Source of the DNA: Phytobacter ursingii
Lineage (GTDB): Bacteria > Pseudomonadota > Gammaproteobacteria > Enterobacterales > Enterobacteriaceae
Direction of reading: 5' to 3'
Assembly: GCA_901456055.1 (NCBI GenBank)
Contig: CABDWT010000019.1
Span: 62,001 to 126,000, forward strand
Length of the DNA stretch: 64,000 bases
Shown here: positions 30,365 through 40,132 of the stretch, one piece after another
Layout: the number at the start of each line of letters is the position of its first letter
How positions within the stretch are numbered: position 1 is the stretch's first letter
Position numbers and translations under genes: made by a program
Notes under the pieces: model-generated
Told to the model about the DNA's origin: nothing
Database searches by the model: none
The model's input: the letters and a program-made list of their open reading frames with translations, nothing else

Positions 30365-30994
30365 TCACTGGCCGGGCTGCACCCACTGTTTACCCTCATC
30401 CAGAGCGACGTCTCTTTTTTGTTGCCGCTCTGGCGTCATGGGCTGTGCATTCAAGGCCATCACCATATCGCGCAGCGTATTGAGTGGCAGAAAGGGGTTG
30501 TTCTCAAGATTATCCAGAGTACGCCCGGCCCGCGTCGCCGCATCAGAGAGCGCATCGAAAAGCGCTTCCTCATCGTCTAAAGCAAAAATTTCCAGCCTGT
30601 CATCTGCCTGCAGTGGGAAATTCAGCCGCGCAAGCTCGCTCCCGCCCCACGCCATCACCGTATCCCAGACGGCGCGAACGACCCAGGCGTCCACGTCGCG
30701 CAGATTAAACGCCCGCGCAAACTGACAGATACTTTCACCCTGACGCGCCTGTGCCAGCGTCGCGAGCCTTGCGCGCCGCTTACGCCCATGTATCATCCCG
30801 GAAACACTCAGCAGGACCATAAACAGCGCAACGGCGAAAATAACAGGATTGCCCGTGTTCACAAAATCACGCACCAGGCAATAAACACCGTAAAGCCCCC
30901 CGGCCAGCAGCGCAAACAGAACGGCGAATCCCACCACGCCAGCCCCCGGTGCGGCAGGCTGAAGAGGAAATAAGTAACGAGATGGCACGCGCAT
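30365..30994 (-). CDS. Unknown inner-membrane protein, two N-terminal helices
   Basis: The 209-residue product has two membrane helices (about residues 20-42 and 50-68), then a basic stretch (HGRKRRARLATL) and a soluble C-terminal domain of about 135 residues, probably cytoplasmic. I do not recognise a family. A GGGGG-type ribosome-binding site precedes the ATG. It lies 27 bases downstream of rlmC in the same direction, so it may be cotranscribed with it. E. coli K-12 has no equivalent here. Codon use and base composition look like the surrounding core. Confidence 0.7.
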   Translation of the reverse strand: MRVPSRYLFPLQPAAPGAGVVGFAVLFALLAGGLYGVYCLVRDFVNTGNPVIFAVALFMVLLSVSGMIHGRKRRARLATLAQARQGESICQFARAFNLRDVDAWVVRAVWDTVMAWGGSELARLNFPLQADDRLEIFALDDEEALFDALSDAATRAGRTLDNLENNPFLPLNTLRDMVMALNAQPMTPERQQKRDVALDEGKQWVQPGQ

Positions 30995-31021
30995 AGTCAG
31001 TCCCCCTGATGAGCGAATGCC

Positions 31022-32158
31022 TTAAACCGTAGAACATTTCACCAGCAGTGTCAGCACTTCGTAATGCGCCGTATGGGGGAACATATCAAATAGCTGTACT
31101 CGCTCTATGCGATATCCCGCCAGCGCCTGCAGGTCTTTCGCCATCGTCTGCGCATTACAGCTTGAGTAGACAATATAGGGGGGCGCCATCCGGCTCAGGT
31201 AATCACAAAGCGCCTGGCCAATCCCACGACGCGGCGGGTTTACCAGCACCAGTTGCGGGGCGTCTGCCTGAGCGGTCGCGAATTGGGTGGAGTCCAGCGC
31301 CTGAAAGTGCAAATCGGTCAGCCCCAGCTCAGCCGCAGACTGCTTCGCGCAAGCAATCGCCTCCGGCGCGATTTCGATACCGGTGAGCGTCATCTCCGGT
31401 GTGGCACAATGCAGACCAAAACCGCCTACGCCGCAAAACAAGTCCCACATATGGCGTACCGGCAACGCCCTCACCCACTCACGTGCCGTGGCGTACAGCG
31501 CGCTGGCGACGACCGGATTGGTCTGAAAGAAACTCTGCGGGCGGATCCACAGCGGCACGCCGTTGAAGTTTTCCGCCAGTGTCTGCTGCTCAGTCAGAAA
31601 GATTTCCGTCTCCCCTTCCATAATGGCCATATGTACCGGCTGGATATTCACCGAAATCACGTGAAGCTGCGGCAACTGCGTCTGTAACCACGGCAGCGCG
31701 GCACGTAGCTGCTCAAGTTTGGCCTGTGAGCGCAGCACAAAGCGCAGCATCATACCACCCGTGTGCTGGCTTTCGGTTAAGAGCAGGTATTTCAGTTCAC
31801 CGCGTTTACGCGCCACGTTGTAGGGCGTTAAGCCCGCACGGGCAATAAAAGGTTTAAGGACGGCGAAAACCGCCTGAAACGAGGCGGGATAGAGCGGGCA
31901 ATCGGTCAGATCTTCCGGTGTGCCGTCGCGATGTAACATACCAAGCAGCGGTTTCTCCACGCTGCCGCTCACTACCATCTTGGCTTTATTACGAAACCCC
32001 TGTTCCGGGCCGCTAACCGGCGCGCACCATTCCGCTACCGGTAAATCCGCCAGCAGGGTGCGGAGATCGGTCATTTTTGCACAGAGTTGGTCGCCAGTCG
32101 GTTGTTCAATCCACTGACAGGAGTGACAGCGCCTGGCGTCAAAGAGTGCGCACTGCAT
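31022..32158 (-). CDS. rlmC: 23S rRNA (uracil-747-C5) methyltransferase RlmC
   Basis: RlmC (RumB) makes m5U747 in 23S rRNA using S-adenosylmethionine. The 378-residue product has the N-terminal Fe-S cluster cysteines ([14 protein letters not shown] and a later Cys), the SAM-binding [12 protein letters not shown], the LVNPPRRG motif and the catalytic Cys in [12 protein letters not shown]. The ATG at 32158 matches E. coli and has a GAAGG ribosome-binding site. Confidence 0.97.
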   Translation of the reverse strand: MQCALFDARRCHSCQWIEQPTGDQLCAKMTDLRTLLADLPVAEWCAPVSGPEQGFRNKAKMVVSGSVEKPLLGMLHRDGTPEDLTDCPLYPASFQAVFAVLKPFIARAGLTPYNVARKRGELKYLLLTESQHTGGMMLRFVLRSQAKLEQLRAALPWLQTQLPQLHVISVNIQPVHMAIMEGETEIFLTEQQTLAENFNGVPLWIRPQSFFQTNPVVASALYATAREWVRALPVRHMWDLFCGVGGFGLHCATPEMTLTGIEIAPEAIACAKQSAAELGLTDLHFQALDSTQFATAQADAPQLVLVNPPRRGIGQALCDYLSRMAPPYIVYSSCNAQTMAKDLQALAGYRIERVQLFDMFPHTAHYEVLTLLVKCSTV

Positions 32159-32198
32159 AATAAAACCTTCTTCATTGCGGGGCGGCGATTGTACCCCG

Positions 32199-32672
32199 TT
32201 ATTGCAGACGGAAAAAGCGTCGGCTGGGGGAAGGGACAAACAGCAGGAACAGGACCAGCAGGTCGGGCATTTTCTGCATCATGAGCGTACGGAAAATCTC
32301 ACGTTTCGATTCGCCAGCGATACTGAACAGCTCAGGATAACCATAGCCCAGCGAGGCCGCCCACAGGTAACCTGTGGCAATAATTTGCGTCAACAGATAC
32401 AGCCATCGCGCCCAGTTTCGCCCCTTCACCACGGAAAAGGCACAGAGAATTTCAACAAAGACCAACACCAGGCTGCCGAAGAAAATCAGCGTCAGGCTCC
32501 AGGTTTGTGCACTGCGCACCACGAAGTCAATCATCCCCCGTACGCCCAGCACATTGCAGAGCATGAAGACATCCACGCAGCGGATAAGAATAATGGCGAT
32601 AGCCGCCACCTGTACCAGTGCGGGTACATTCGGACGAGCGTGCGACTGATGTGCTTTAGTAAAGAATCCCAA
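32199..32672 (-). CDS. ybjO: YbjO, inner-membrane protein (DUF2593)
   Basis: The roughly 157-residue product has four predicted membrane helices and aligns with E. coli YbjO ([20 protein letters not shown], ending [13 protein letters not shown]). The function is unknown. No ATG or GTG is available at the expected place. I chose the TTG at 32672 (LGFFTKAH) with AGGGA upstream; another TTG at 32726 would add 18 residues unlike the family. It lies between potI and rlmC, as in E. coli. Confidence 0.82.
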   Translation of the reverse strand: MGFFTKAHQSHARPNVPALVQVAAIAIILIRCVDVFMLCNVLGVRGMIDFVVRSAQTWSLTLIFFGSLVLVFVEILCAFSVVKGRNWARWLYLLTQIIATGYLWAASLGYGYPELFSIAGESKREIFRTLMMQKMPDLLVLFLLFVPSPSRRFFRLQ

Positions 32673-32746
32673 TGTGCTGTATTCCCTGTGAAAAATGCCG
32701 CGACAAGCGCGGCATTTGCGACACAACGTTTAAGATTCTAGAATCA

Positions 32747-33592
32747 TTATCCTTGTCTTGCACGCTGGATATCGCGCACTCGCTGCTTTTCCGCGCGCGC
32801 CATCAGATACCAGGCGATTAAACCAACAATCCCCACGACGCCCAGAATCAGGCTTGCCAGGGCGTTGATCTCCGGATTCACCCCCATACGCACGCTGGAG
32901 AAGACCAGCATCGGCAGCGTTGTCGCCCCCGGGCCAGACACGAAGCTGGCGATAACCAGATCGTCGAGTGACAGCGTAAACGCCAGCAGCCAGCCCGAGA
33001 TAATCGCTGGCATGATCATCGGCAGCGTAATAACAAAGAACACTTTCAGCGGCGTCGCGCCAAGGTCCATCGCCGCCTCCTCAATTGACCTGTCGAGTTC
33101 ACGCAGACGAGAGGAGATAACCACCGCGACATAAGCCGTACAGAAGGTCACATGCGCCAGCCAGATAGTGAGCATGCCGCGATCCGACGGCCAGCCAATC
33201 GCATGGCCCAGGGCAACAAACAGCAGCAACAGCGAGAGCCCGGTGATCACATCCGGCATCACCAACGGTGCGGTAATCATAAACGCAAAGCCGTTGGCGC
33301 CACGGAAACGGCCAAAGCGCACCATCACTACTGCCGCAATCGTCCCAAGGATCGCCGCCATGGTGGCGGCGCAGGCGGCAATGGTCAGGCTCAGACCCAC
33401 GGCGCTCATCATGGCGTCATCATGGAACAACTCGCTATACCAGCGTGTTGACCACCCGGCCCACACGGTCACCAGTTTGGAGCTGTTAAACGAATAAATG
33501 ACCAGCATCAGCATCGGCGCATAGAGGAACGTGAACCCCAGCACCAGAATCAAAATACGCCACGGGGAACGCACTACCGGCAAGTTGTTCAT
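32747..33592 (-). CDS. potI: PotI, putrescine ABC transporter permease
   Basis: The 281-residue protein has six predicted helices and the permease EAA loop (EEAAMDLGATPLKVFFVITLP). It forms the putrescine channel with PotH. Its start overlaps the potH stop by four bases. It is the last gene of potFGHI. Confidence 0.97.
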   Translation of the reverse strand: MNNLPVVRSPWRILILVLGFTFLYAPMLMLVIYSFNSSKLVTVWAGWSTRWYSELFHDDAMMSAVGLSLTIAACAATMAAILGTIAAVVMVRFGRFRGANGFAFMITAPLVMPDVITGLSLLLLFVALGHAIGWPSDRGMLTIWLAHVTFCTAYVAVVISSRLRELDRSIEEAAMDLGATPLKVFFVITLPMIMPAIISGWLLAFTLSLDDLVIASFVSGPGATTLPMLVFSSVRMGVNPEINALASLILGVVGIVGLIAWYLMARAEKQRVRDIQRARQG

Positions 33593-34542
33593 GCGTTATC
33601 TCCCATCTGTTTCTGCTGATGTTTATGGAACCACATGATCGGCACTATCAGCAGCAGCAACATAATAATCGCCACCGCCGAGGCCACCGGCCAGTCGCGG
33701 TTATTAAAGAACTCCTGCCACAGGACACGGCCAATCATAATGCTGTCCGGGCCACCGAGCAGTTCCGGGATCACGAACTCGCCCACCGCCGGGATAAACA
33801 CCAGCATGGAGCCGGCGATAATGCCCCCTTTGGTCAACGGCACGATCACGCTAAAGAACGTTTTCAGCGGCCGGGCGCCCAGATCCAACGATGCTTCAAC
33901 CAGCGAATAATCAATACGCGTCAACGCGGTATAGATAGGCAGCACCATAAACGGCAGATAGGCATACACAATACCGATATAGACCGCCAGGTTGGTGTGC
34001 AGAATCGTCAGCGGCTGATCGATAATCCCCAGCCACATCAGGAAATTATTCAGCACGCCGTTACTTTTCAAAATCCCCATCCAGGCATAGACGCGAATCA
34101 GGAAAGAGGTCCATGAAGGCAAGATGACCAGCAACAAGAGAATATTTCGCGTCGATGGCTTACTGTGCGCAACGGCCCAGGCCAGCGGATACCCCAATAC
34201 CAGACAGCAGATCGTCGACACCGCCGCTACCTGTAATGACTGGAGATACGCTTCAAAATAGAGCGGATCGTCGGTCAGTTGCAGGAAGTTATTGATATTG
34301 AGCGAAATGGTAAGCTGGTTATCAGCCCACTCCACCAGATCGGTATAGGGTGGGATAGCGCGCGCCATCTCTGCCAGGCTGATTTTGAAGACAATCAGGA
34401 ATGGCAGCAAAAACAGTAAGATTAACCAGATATAAGGCAGCGCAATAACGAACTTGCGCCCGTGCTTCATCTGAAAACGCGCCAGCCACAGGTTAAAACC
34501 GCCCGGTTTTTCGACGCGGGTCGGTGGTTCAAGTGTACTCAT
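33589..34542 (-). CDS. potH: PotH, putrescine ABC transporter permease
   Basis: The 317-residue permease has six helices and the EAA loop VEASLDLGARPLKTFFSVIV. I start at the ATG at 34542, preceded by AGGAG; a GTG directly before it would add one residue. It lies 9 bases after potG. Confidence 0.97.
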   Translation of the reverse strand: MSTLEPPTRVEKPGGFNLWLARFQMKHGRKFVIALPYIWLILLFLLPFLIVFKISLAEMARAIPPYTDLVEWADNQLTISLNINNFLQLTDDPLYFEAYLQSLQVAAVSTICCLVLGYPLAWAVAHSKPSTRNILLLLVILPSWTSFLIRVYAWMGILKSNGVLNNFLMWLGIIDQPLTILHTNLAVYIGIVYAYLPFMVLPIYTALTRIDYSLVEASLDLGARPLKTFFSVIVPLTKGGIIAGSMLVFIPAVGEFVIPELLGGPDSIMIGRVLWQEFFNNRDWPVASAVAIIMLLLLIVPIMWFHKHQQKQMGDNA

Positions 34543-34551
34543 CACCGCTCC

Positions 34552-35685
34552 TTAAACCGTCAGAACCACACAACTGTCGGCATCCCAGCACAGGCGAACT
34601 TCGTCGCCCCATGTCGGGGTGCCTTTACGATAGCGGTGCTCGTTCTGCAATTGCGCACTGATCATTTGTCCGCTTTGCAGACGAACGTGATAAATCGACA
34701 GATCCCCGAGGTAGGCAATATGCACCACCTCACCCACGGCGAAGTTATAACCGTCAGCAGGCGGCTCTTCGCAGAGCATAATTTTCTCCGGGCGCAGCGC
34801 AACATAGACCGGCACGTTATCGACAACAGAGGCATCCGGATCCACCTTCAGCGGATGAACCAGCCCCGGCGAGTCAATCACCAGACCGTCATCCTCACGC
34901 GCCTTAAGCAGACCTTCGAACACGTTAACCGAGCCGATAAATTCTGCGCTGTAGCGGGTGGTCGGGTGTTCATAAATCTCCTCAGGTTCGCCAATCTGCA
35001 CAAACTTACCGCGGTTCATAATGGCGATACGTCCGGCCATGGTCATGGCTTCTTCCTGATCGTGGGTGACCATCACGCAGGTCACGCCCACACGCTCCAG
35101 AATGTCCACCACTTCCAGTTGCATACGGTCACGCAGTTTTTTATCCAGCGCGCCCATCGGTTCATCAAGCAACAGGAGTTTCGGGCGTTTTGCCAGACTA
35201 CGGGCCAGTGCAACACGCTGGCGCTGGCCGCCGGATAGCTGATGCGGTTTACGCTTCGCGAACTCCTGCATGTGCACAAGGCTCAGCATCTCCGCAACAC
35301 GGCTGGCGATTTCCGCCTTAGGCAGCCTGTCCTGCTTGAGGCCAAACGCGATGTTTTGTTCAACGGTCATATGCGGGAACAAAGCATAGGACTGAAACAT
35401 CATATTGATAGGACGCAGATAAGGCGGCACATGCGCCAGATCGACGCCATCGAGCATAATTTGCCCGGTCGTCGGTTGCTCAAAGCCTGCCAGCATGCGC
35501 AGCAGCGTGGACTTGCCGCAGCCAGATGCACCCAGCAGCGCGAAGATTTCACCTTTGTAAATGGTCAGACTGACGTCATCAACGGCGTGCTGGCCGTCAA
35601 ACGATTTGGTCAGATTGCGGATTTCAAGCAGAGGCGTCAAATCCTTACGGGTTTTCGCCTGTGGGCGGGGGATAGCGTCATTCAC
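34552..35685 (-). CDS. potG: PotG, ATPase of the putrescine transporter
   Basis: The 377-residue product has the ABC domain (Walker A GASGCGKST, signature LSGGQRQR, Walker B LLLLDEPMGALDKK) and a C-terminal TOBE/regulatory domain. It energises PotHI uptake of putrescine bound by PotF. Confidence 0.97.
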   Translation of the reverse strand: MNDAIPRPQAKTRKDLTPLLEIRNLTKSFDGQHAVDDVSLTIYKGEIFALLGASGCGKSTLLRMLAGFEQPTTGQIMLDGVDLAHVPPYLRPINMMFQSYALFPHMTVEQNIAFGLKQDRLPKAEIASRVAEMLSLVHMQEFAKRKPHQLSGGQRQRVALARSLAKRPKLLLLDEPMGALDKKLRDRMQLEVVDILERVGVTCVMVTHDQEEAMTMAGRIAIMNRGKFVQIGEPEEIYEHPTTRYSAEFIGSVNVFEGLLKAREDDGLVIDSPGLVHPLKVDPDASVVDNVPVYVALRPEKIMLCEEPPADGYNFAVGEVVHIAYLGDLSIYHVRLQSGQMISAQLQNEHRYRKGTPTWGDEVRLCWDADSCVVLTV

Positions 35686-35743
35686 TCAAGTGCTCTCCGG
35701 CAAAAAAACTCAACCAGTACCAGCTAGTTGATTACAAATGACC

Positions 35744-35800
35744 GGACAGAGGCCAATGACCTCTGTCCAGGTTTAGGGCGATTGCACCGCCCTGGTGCAA
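35744..35800 (-). other. Two hairpins between potF and potG
   Basis: Two stable stems lie in the 139-base gap: GGACAGAGG / CCTCTGTCC (35744-35768) and TTGCACC / GGTGCAA (35782-35800). Neither is followed by a T run in the direction of transcription. They look like mRNA-stabilising or partial-termination structures that would give more PotF than PotGHI, as is common for binding-protein genes; this role is inferred. Confidence 0.55.
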
Positions 35801-35824
35801 TTCAATCACTGTACAGGTGATTGA

Positions 35825-36934
35825 TTATTTGCCGCTTTTTACTTTTGTCCACGCGCGGGTTCTTACGCGGTCAATTTTCGGATCCTGCACTTTCAACGTG
35901 TACAGTTTCGCGAAAACATCCGCCGGCGGATAGATTGCCGGGTTATCACGCACTTCTGCGCTGATCAACGGTTTGGATTCTTTGTTACCGTTAGCATAGA
36001 AGACGTGGTCGCTGATGTGTGCAATAACGTCAGGACGCATCAGGTAGTTGAGGAACTGATACGCTTCGTCTTTGTTTTTCGCGTCAACGGGCATGGCGAA
36101 GACGTCAAAGAACGCCAGAGCGCCCTCTTTCGGAATGATGTAGTTCACATGCACGCCGTTCTTCGCTTCTTTAGCGCGGTTAGCCGCCTGCCATACATCC
36201 CCCGCCCAGCCGATGGCTACGCAGATGTCGCCATTTGCCAGATCGTTAATGTACTGAGAGGAGTGGAAGTAGCGAATGTTCGGACGCAGTTTCAGCAGCA
36301 GATCGGTTGCCGGGCCGGAGTAATCGTCCGCTTTGGTGCTGTTCGGATCTTTACCCAGGTAGTTCAGCACGGTAGCGAAAATCTCTTCCGGCGCATCAAG
36401 GAAGGAGACACCGCAGCTTTTCAGTTTTTCCAGGTTTTCCGGTTTCAGTACCAGATCCCAGCTGTTAACCGGCACATCGCCCAGTACCGCTTTAACTTTA
36501 TCAACGTTATAGCCAATGCCAGTGGTGGCCCACAGGTACGGCACCGCGTATTTGTTGCCCGGGTCATGCTGAGCAACCATTTTCAGCACATCCGGGTCCA
36601 TGTTCTTCCAGTTCGGCAGCTTGCTCTTATCAAGCGGCTGGAACACACCCGCAGTCAACTGGCGCTCAAGGAAGCTTGCAGAAGGCACGACCAGGTCGAA
36701 ACCGGTACTGCCCGCCATCAATTTCCCTTCCAGTACTTCGTTGGAATCGAACACGTCGTAAACAACTTTAATCCCGGTCTCTTTTTCAAAGTTCGCAACC
36801 GTATCCGGCGCAATATAGTCAGACCAGTTATACACATGCAGCGTCTTTTGCTCTGCGGCGAGAGTGCTGGCAGAGACAGCCATTAATGCACCCGCAACAA
36901 GACCTGATAACCATTTTTTACTCAAAGCGGTCAT
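35825..36934 (-). CDS. potF: PotF, putrescine-binding periplasmic protein
   Basis: The 369-residue product has a Sec signal peptide (ending SASTLA-A) and a family-1 polyamine-binding fold with pocket segments VYNWSDYIAPDT and DLVVPSASFLERQ. It is the first gene of potFGHI. Confidence 0.97.
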   Translation of the reverse strand: MTALSKKWLSGLVAGALMAVSASTLAAEQKTLHVYNWSDYIAPDTVANFEKETGIKVVYDVFDSNEVLEGKLMAGSTGFDLVVPSASFLERQLTAGVFQPLDKSKLPNWKNMDPDVLKMVAQHDPGNKYAVPYLWATTGIGYNVDKVKAVLGDVPVNSWDLVLKPENLEKLKSCGVSFLDAPEEIFATVLNYLGKDPNSTKADDYSGPATDLLLKLRPNIRYFHSSQYINDLANGDICVAIGWAGDVWQAANRAKEAKNGVHVNYIIPKEGALAFFDVFAMPVDAKNKDEAYQFLNYLMRPDVIAHISDHVFYANGNKESKPLISAEVRDNPAIYPPADVFAKLYTLKVQDPKIDRVRTRAWTKVKSGK

Positions 36935-37281
36935 ATCTCATTCCTTCTGGAAAGTCCGTTACCATACGAACTAAGTGTACGCATTTAAGATATGCAAAAT
37001 TCATGCATATTTTGTCAGTCTGCACTGGTCGAAGAGGAAAATTCTTTCGGCCGACGCCGCATGCTTATCAAAGCATCGCAAGAATAACTGTAGCCAGGGT
37101 TAGAGGCTATAGGGCAGATTAAAAAACGCCTTTTATCAATTTTTTATGCAGATTCTGTCTATGTGATAAGCCGAAACGGCGGGAATAGCGGTGAAAAATT
37201 CTTTAAAAGAAGGTTAAAAGCAGAATTAAAACATTCATTATGCAGCCGCTCTGGCAGCGACTGCGCTAATGTCAGGCAGGT
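36935..37281. other. Upstream region of potF
   Basis: This 347-base region lies between potF and the stop of ybjN and holds no convincing gene. Near potF it has an AT-rich inverted repeat AAAAT / ATTTT around 36996-37013, with two ATGCA elements, that may be an operator. In E. coli potFGHI is in the nitrogen-response (NtrC) regulon. I do not see a good sigma-54 promoter. Confidence 0.4.
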
Positions 37282-37761
37282 TTAGTGAAGAAAATTGTAT
37301 GCATCATCGCCGGCTTTGAGCTCTTCATCTTCGGGAACAAACAGCAGCTGATGGGCGCGGGCTTCAAGGATCACCATTGAAATTTGCTCTTCGCTCTGGC
37401 GCATGAACCATGCAAATTGTTCGAGCGTCACCCCGGCGCCTGAGGATAATGTCTGGCAAACGACCAGCTTAGGCAGGTTATCATCCTGAATGTCGAGGAA
37501 TGCTTTCACCGTCAAAGAACTGGCATTGATGGCAGAAAGATCGGCAGCCAGCGCCAGCAATGCGGAGGGTTTTACTTCCGCCATCGCCGTAAAGAGGATT
37601 ACGTCGTTAATCAGATCGATCTTGGCGTCAAACACCCCGTCGAAATTCTGCATATGCGGCAGATGCAACGCCTGGCAGGTATCGCATTCGAAGAAACTGA
37701 TACCCAGCTCATCAAGCCATTGACGAAGCGTGTCCAGACCAGGGGCGACGAGTGAATTCAT
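37282..37761 (-). CDS. ybjN: YbjN, sensory transduction regulator-like protein
   Basis: The 159-residue product is an E. coli YbjN ortholog (LVAPGLDTLRQWLDELGISF, and the LPHMQNFDGVFDAKIDL segment). In E. coli, changed YbjN levels affect motility, biofilm and stress traits, but the molecular role is unclear. The fold resembles type III secretion chaperones. The ATG at 37761 was chosen by homology; the C terminus is divergent. Confidence 0.93.
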   Translation of the reverse strand: MNSLVAPGLDTLRQWLDELGISFFECDTCQALHLPHMQNFDGVFDAKIDLINDVILFTAMAEVKPSALLALAADLSAINASSLTVKAFLDIQDDNLPKLVVCQTLSSGAGVTLEQFAWFMRQSEEQISMVILEARAHQLLFVPEDEELKAGDDAYNFLH

Positions 37762-37847
37762 GCGCAAAACAACCTCTGACGTAAAAAGTGGAGTCATAGC
37801 TTACGCAAAAAGCAGGCCGCATACCATTGCGCAGCGCGTAAAATCGA

Positions 37848-38750
37848 CTAGCCGCCGATTTTGAGACAATAGCCAGGCGTGGCATGATGCTCAATCCAGG
37901 CAATCATTTTACCCGCGATATCGATTCCTGTGGTGGTCTCAATACCTTCAAGCCCGGGCGATGCATTGACTTCCATTACCAGCGGTCCACGGTTGGCGCG
38001 CAGGATATCCACCCCGGCGACATCCAGACCAAGTGTCTGTGCGGCCTTAATGGCCATCTCCCGCTCACGCGGAGTGATTATCGCCACGCTGGCCACGCCG
38101 CCGCGATGCAGGTTGGAGCGAAAATCGCCCTCTTTCGCCTGCCGTTCAATTGCGGCGACCACCTCATTGCCCACCACCAGACAACGAATATCCCGCCCTT
38201 TCGCTTCCTCAATATATTCCTGAACCAGAATATGGGCGTTAAGACCGCGAAAGGCGTCAATAACACTTTCCGCCGCCTGACGTGTTTCGGCAAGGACCAC
38301 GCCGATCCCCTGGGTCCCTTCCACCAGTTTTACCACCAGCGGCGCGCCGCCGACCATCGCAATCAGGTCACTGGTGTCATCCGGTGAATGGGCGATACCC
38401 GTCACCGGCAGATCAATCCCCTGGCGGGCAAGTAGTTGCAGAGAACGCAATTTGTCACGTGCGCGGGTAATCGCCACCGATTCATTCAGCGGGTAACTGC
38501 CCAACATTTCAAACTGACGCAGCGCGGCGGTGCCGTAAAAGGTAATCGCGGAGCCAATACGCGGGATCACCGCATCAAAATGGGGTAGCTGGCGACCTTT
38601 GTAATGGACCGACGAGGCCGCGGGATCGATGTTCATATAACACGACAGCGGATCGAGAATTTCGACCAGATGCCCGCGCGCTATGGCAGCCTCGCGCAGG
38701 CGTTTGCATGAATAGAGCGTTCCGTCCCGGGACAATATGGCGATTTTCAC
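37848..38750 (-). CDS. rimK: RimK, ribosomal protein S6--glutamate ligase
   Basis: RimK is an ATP-grasp ligase that adds glutamates to the C terminus of ribosomal protein S6 and can make poly-alpha-glutamate. The 300-residue product matches E. coli from a GTG start at 38750 ([20 protein letters not shown]). It contains the ATP-grasp segments [13 protein letters not shown] and [16 protein letters not shown]. Confidence 0.97.
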   Translation of the reverse strand: MKIAILSRDGTLYSCKRLREAAIARGHLVEILDPLSCYMNIDPAASSVHYKGRQLPHFDAVIPRIGSAITFYGTAALRQFEMLGSYPLNESVAITRARDKLRSLQLLARQGIDLPVTGIAHSPDDTSDLIAMVGGAPLVVKLVEGTQGIGVVLAETRQAAESVIDAFRGLNAHILVQEYIEEAKGRDIRCLVVGNEVVAAIERQAKEGDFRSNLHRGGVASVAIITPREREMAIKAAQTLGLDVAGVDILRANRGPLVMEVNASPGLEGIETTTGIDIAGKMIAWIEHHATPGYCLKIGG

Positions 38751-38944
38751 CCTGCACCTCTCTGAATAGTCTGGCAATACCCTACATAATTCGCATTGCC
38801 GGCAGGCGGCAAGTCAACGCCTCAGGAGCATAGCTCACTGTGTCGCCGGAGCGCACTGACGCAGCCAAAACACGGGCAACGTGAAGTATGACGAGTAGAA
38901 AACGTGCGTATCATACACGCAGCAAGACACAGGATGAACGGGAA

Positions 38945-39667
38945 TTAGCGCACAGCCCACCCTTGTTTATGCAAATAGTCGAGGATGAACGGACGGTTCT
39001 CTTTAATAATGGTGCGCCGGATATGATCGCTCCAGGTATCCTGGCGGGTATTGCTGCCCCGCGATGCATAATACGCGGCAATCTGCTCATCATATTGTGC
39101 AAGGATATCCGCATCGACAGACTGGTAGCTGTTTTCATGCACCACCAGCGCGGCCGGTAGACGTGGTTTCACCTGCGGATCATCGGCGGGCCAGCCAAGA
39201 CAGAGCCCAAAGAGCGGCAAAACATGCTGGGGCAGTTGGAGTAATTCCGTCACCGCCTCAATGCTGTTACGGATCCCACCAATATACACGCCGCCAAGGC
39301 CAAGTGATTCCGCCGCCGTCATGGCATTTTGCGCCATCATGGCCGTATCGACGACACCGAGAAGCAATTGTTCTGCCAGTCCCAGTTGCGCCTGGGGGCA
39401 GATTTGCAGGTGACGATTAAAATCGGCGCAAAATACCCAAAACTCAGCGGCTTCGGCCACGTGCTGTTGACCGCCGGTCAGTGTAACCAGTTGTTGGCGC
39501 AACGCCGGGTCAGTCACGCGAATGATTGAGCTGCACTGTAAAAAGCTGGAACTGGAGGCGGCCTGAGCACCGGCGATAATCGCTTCACGCTGCGCGGCGG
39601 TAATGGGTTCCTGAGTGAAATGGCGGATCGAGCGGTGGGCACGGAGCAGATCGATAACTGGCGTCAT
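38945..39667 (-). CDS. nfsA: NfsA, oxygen-insensitive NADPH nitroreductase
   Basis: NfsA is an FMN flavoprotein that reduces nitroaromatics such as nitrofurans, and quinones. The 240-residue product matches E. coli, including HRSIRHFTQEPI at the N terminus and SLGLGGVYIGGIRN. The ATG at 39667 matches the family start. In E. coli ybjC precedes nfsA; here ybjC is absent and grxA starts 173 bases upstream on the other strand. Confidence 0.97.
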   Translation of the reverse strand: MTPVIDLLRAHRSIRHFTQEPITAAQREAIIAGAQAASSSSFLQCSSIIRVTDPALRQQLVTLTGGQQHVAEAAEFWVFCADFNRHLQICPQAQLGLAEQLLLGVVDTAMMAQNAMTAAESLGLGGVYIGGIRNSIEAVTELLQLPQHVLPLFGLCLGWPADDPQVKPRLPAALVVHENSYQSVDADILAQYDEQIAAYYASRGSNTRQDTWSDHIRRTIIKENRPFILDYLHKQGWAVR

Positions 39668-39840
39668 AGTCGTTTTCCCTGAAAGCAAAACCCCCATTAT
39701 AGCGAACAGTCCCAACGAGACTTATCAGCAATATGTGTTGAAAGGTTGCGGAAATTAACATAACAGGCACAACCTGTTTTATCCCTGCCCTTAAAAACGA
39801 CATCATATCCCCTGCTTACCGTCTGGTTTATGGAGAATGT

Positions 39841-40104
39841 ATGTATACCGTCATTTTTGGTCGCGCAGGCTGCCCGCAGTGCGCACGTGTAAAAGAGCTG
39901 GCTGAAAAAGTCAGCAAATCGCAGGATAATTTTGAATGGCGTTATGTTGATATCCACGCCGAGGGCGTCACCCGCGCAGCGCTGGAACACGCTGCGGGCA
40001 AACCTATCGAAACGGTGCCACAGATTTTTGTCGATCAAAAACACATTGGCAGCTTTACCGAGTTTGATAAGTTCGTTCGCAAACAGTTCGGTAGAGTAAG
40101 GTAA
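39841..40104 (+). CDS. grxA: Glutaredoxin 1 with an unusual CPQC active site
   Basis: GrxA reduces protein and glutathione mixed disulfides and serves ribonucleotide reductase. The 87-residue product has the glutaredoxin fold features TVPQIFVDQKHIGS (cis-Pro) and the N-terminal redox motif. That motif reads C11-P-Q-C14 where enterobacterial GrxA normally has CPYC. The C-terminal third (FTEFDKFVRKQFGRVR) also differs from E. coli and Salmonella GrxA. It is placed as in E. coli, between nfsA and ybjM. The Tyr to Gln change should alter redox potential or glutathione binding; this is inference. Confidence 0.9.
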   Translation: MYTVIFGRAGCPQCARVKELAEKVSKSQDNFEWRYVDIHAEGVTRAALEHAAGKPIETVPQIFVDQKHIGSFTEFDKFVRKQFGRVR

Positions 40105-40132
40105 ACAGGCAACACCCGGCGCGACGTCGGCC

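Noticed and set aside
36005-36886. A 293-codon frame opposite potF
   Set aside because: Antisense to potF with no recognisable features.
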